From: Neospora caninum Liverpool
Lineage: Eukaryota; Apicomplexa; Conoidasida; Eucoccidiorida; Sarcocystidae
Length of the DNA stretch: 64,000 bases
Direction of reading: 5' to 3'
NCBI RefSeq assembly: GCF_000208865.1
Contig: NC_018395.1
Coordinates: 3,440,006-3,504,005 of the forward strand
A program made the translations under genes and the position numbers. Below, piece after piece: positions 55,811 to 64,000 of this stretch. Each line of letters opens with the position of its first letter. The first letter of the stretch is position 1. Under the pieces are notes generated by a model. It was not told where the DNA came from. It worked only from the letters and a program-made list of their open reading frames with translations, and searched no databases.

Positions 55811-55826
55811 CATATACATACATATG
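55692..55826. repeat. (TA)n-(GA)n and (TA)n microsatellites
   Basis: A TA run directly followed by GA units (to about 55,745), then a second TA run at about 55,775-55,808 with TACA units after it. Confidence 0.9.
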
Positions 55827-56077
55827 TGTGTAGGTACATGTTCGGATACTGGGGTAGCGTCGTTGCGCGAATATCGCACGGCCGTCAGTTGCATTTTGCG
55901 CCTTTTTTGCAGGAGTCGCAAGTTGATCCTCTGTTGCTCTTGAGGCCGGATGAAGATGACGCACCGTGAAAGGCCTGTCGGTTTCCGCAACGGATATGTA
56001 CCGCGAGGTCCTACCGTCCGTTTCCTCGCCAGAGCACGCCTGCTGACTCTTCCGACCCCGCTCTCCACATTCAAATA

Positions 56078-56083
56078 CATATA

Positions 56084-56126
<43 letters not shown>

Positions 56127-56172
56127 GTATATGTGTGTATGTATGCATATATATATATATATATATATATAT
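56078..56172. repeat. (TA)n microsatellite pair
   Basis: Two TA runs separated by TGTGTATGTATG, in the convergent 3' region. Confidence 0.9.
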
Positions 56173-57335
56173 GCTGAGGGATAGGCGTCGATGTGTGGCA
56201 CACACAGAGATACTGGAAGGGACCAAGCAGGTACGCCTTCGCCATTGCATGCGTAGGCTGACAAATTTGTATACGTCGGATGGATTTCTCGAAAACTCGA
56301 GACAGATCGCCGAGTTTTCGGTGCACCATCTTCTCGGCAATTTGATTTGAGGCAGCGGCTTCCTCCATTTGCAGTTTCAAAACTTTTTGATTTCTGTACC
56401 GAACGGGCGACTTCGCCACTACCTGTCGTCACCTGCTGGAGCCACCCCGTCGCCTCTACGGCTCGAAACCGGTCCGCCGACTGTTCTCTGTAAAATTCGA
56501 TTTCCTTTCGCTTCTTTCCGGCCCTTTCCCTCAGACACTCGCCTCCCTTCTAGTCTTTGTGCACAGACTTCACACAGGATAGACACTTTCGAACCAGAAC
56601 CTGCGAGAGATAGAAAGCATGCGCACGAGGGAAACCTTTCCTTTGCCTCGCAACGGTCGGCGCCTCTCCGCCGTCTTCCTCTCTCTACTCGCATTTCTCT
56701 CTTCTTTCCCGTCAACTAGCATTTCGTGTGCCGCAAACTGTGAGCTGTTTCCTTCCTGTGTTGCGTGTGCTTTGAGTCGTGTGGTTCTCTCTGTTCTCGG
56801 CACAAAGCCCGCTGCAGGCGCGGTTCCTGGGGGTTTCTGGCTTCTCCAGAAACCGAAGGCAAGTGTGGCAATCCCTCGCCGAAGAAAAGCGGTTGGGTTG
56901 CATCGCAGTGCACACAGCTAAAGAGATATAGTGAGGTGTCCGAAGAAAAAAAGCTGATTTAGTGATAGTCCCCCGCGAGTCACTTGAAAATAACAGATCT
57001 GTTCACTCTCCTTTTCGCCTCGCGATACCCAGTGTACACACACACACGCCTTTTTGTGTATTTTACATGGATCATGTGCCCTTAGCGACTGAAACGCACA
57101 AGAGAGAATCGAGGGAAGAACGGGAGGCGAAACACAAGAGAGAGATGCGCTTTTTGCTACCTTCACTCTTCACGAGGCTCTTCGTCCTCCTAGAGCCCGA
57201 GTTCTTCCCCGTTGCACTCTTCCTTCCACATTGAACGCTCAAACTCCGTCTTCACTGGCCTACATCATGCACGTCTCGCGGTGCACAGGTTCTCCTGGTC
57301 TTCGAAGTTCCTCCTCTCTCAAAACCGAGACGCGT

Positions 57336-64000
<6,665 letters not shown>

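Larger units (their letters stand above)
55094..57335. other. Convergent 3' region between exonuclease gene and CDC48
   Basis: Holds TA runs at about 55,189-55,217, two possible extra exons of the exonuclease gene (55411-55450 after CTGCAG and before GTAAGT; 55913-55969 after TTTTTTGCAG), and further TA/GA repeats. About 56,350-57,330 is non-repetitive and probably 3' UTR of one or both convergent genes. I recognise no independent gene. Confidence 0.5.

Overview
This is nuclear DNA from a tissue-cyst coccidian of the Toxoplasma / Neospora / Hammondia group. The evidence is a large head-to-tail array of SRS (SAG1-related sequence) surface-antigen genes, followed by intron-rich housekeeping genes whose introns are full of (TA)n and (ACAT)n microsatellites. 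The sequence alone does not let me choose between these genera. The labels SRS-1 to SRS-13 are local to this window.

Layout. From about 1.3 to 47.3 kb there are 13 SRS copies, all on the minus strand, one every 3.3-4.9 kb. Each is an intronless gene of about 372-387 codons. It encodes a signal peptide, two cysteine-rich SRS (SAG) domains and a hydrophobic C-terminal GPI-attachment tail. Eleven copies look intact. SRS-5 is a pseudogene with two frameshifts and a stop, and SRS-8 has lost both plausible start regions. SRS-4 has a frameshifted GPI tail. The 2-3 kb spacers are themselves repeated in a few types, so the array can be read as segmental duplications. The clearest joins SRS-1/-2/-3 with surroundings (about 0.2-10.9 kb) to SRS-6/-7/-8 (about 19.8-30.6 kb). 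Coding segments are shuffled independently of the spacers, which suggests gene conversion.

Two promoter classes are visible. Class A (SRS-1, -3, -6, -8, -9, -11, -12, -13) carries a conserved block with a TGCATGC-type motif fixed about 292-301 bp upstream of the ATG. Class B (SRS-2, -4, -7) has a different leader. The two divergent members, SRS-5 and SRS-10, sit beside mostly non-repeated spacers.

From about 50.1 to 55.1 kb on the plus strand lies a multi-exon gene for a DEDD-type 3'-5' exonuclease-domain protein. Its long Ser/Pro-rich N-terminus is typical of coccidian proteins, and the last catalytic Asp appears replaced by Gly. Convergent to it, from 57.3 kb to beyond the right edge on the minus strand, are the last 12 exons of a CDC48/p97 AAA+ ATPase, covering linker, D1, D2 and the C-terminal tail. 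The window ends inside an upstream CDC48 intron that holds about 0.5 kb of ACAT-type repeat.

Functionally, the SRS genes would supply a repertoire of GPI-anchored coat proteins for host attachment and immune interaction. The two right-hand genes are ordinary cellular genes marking the edge of the array. I see no tRNA, rRNA, CRISPR or transposase gene.
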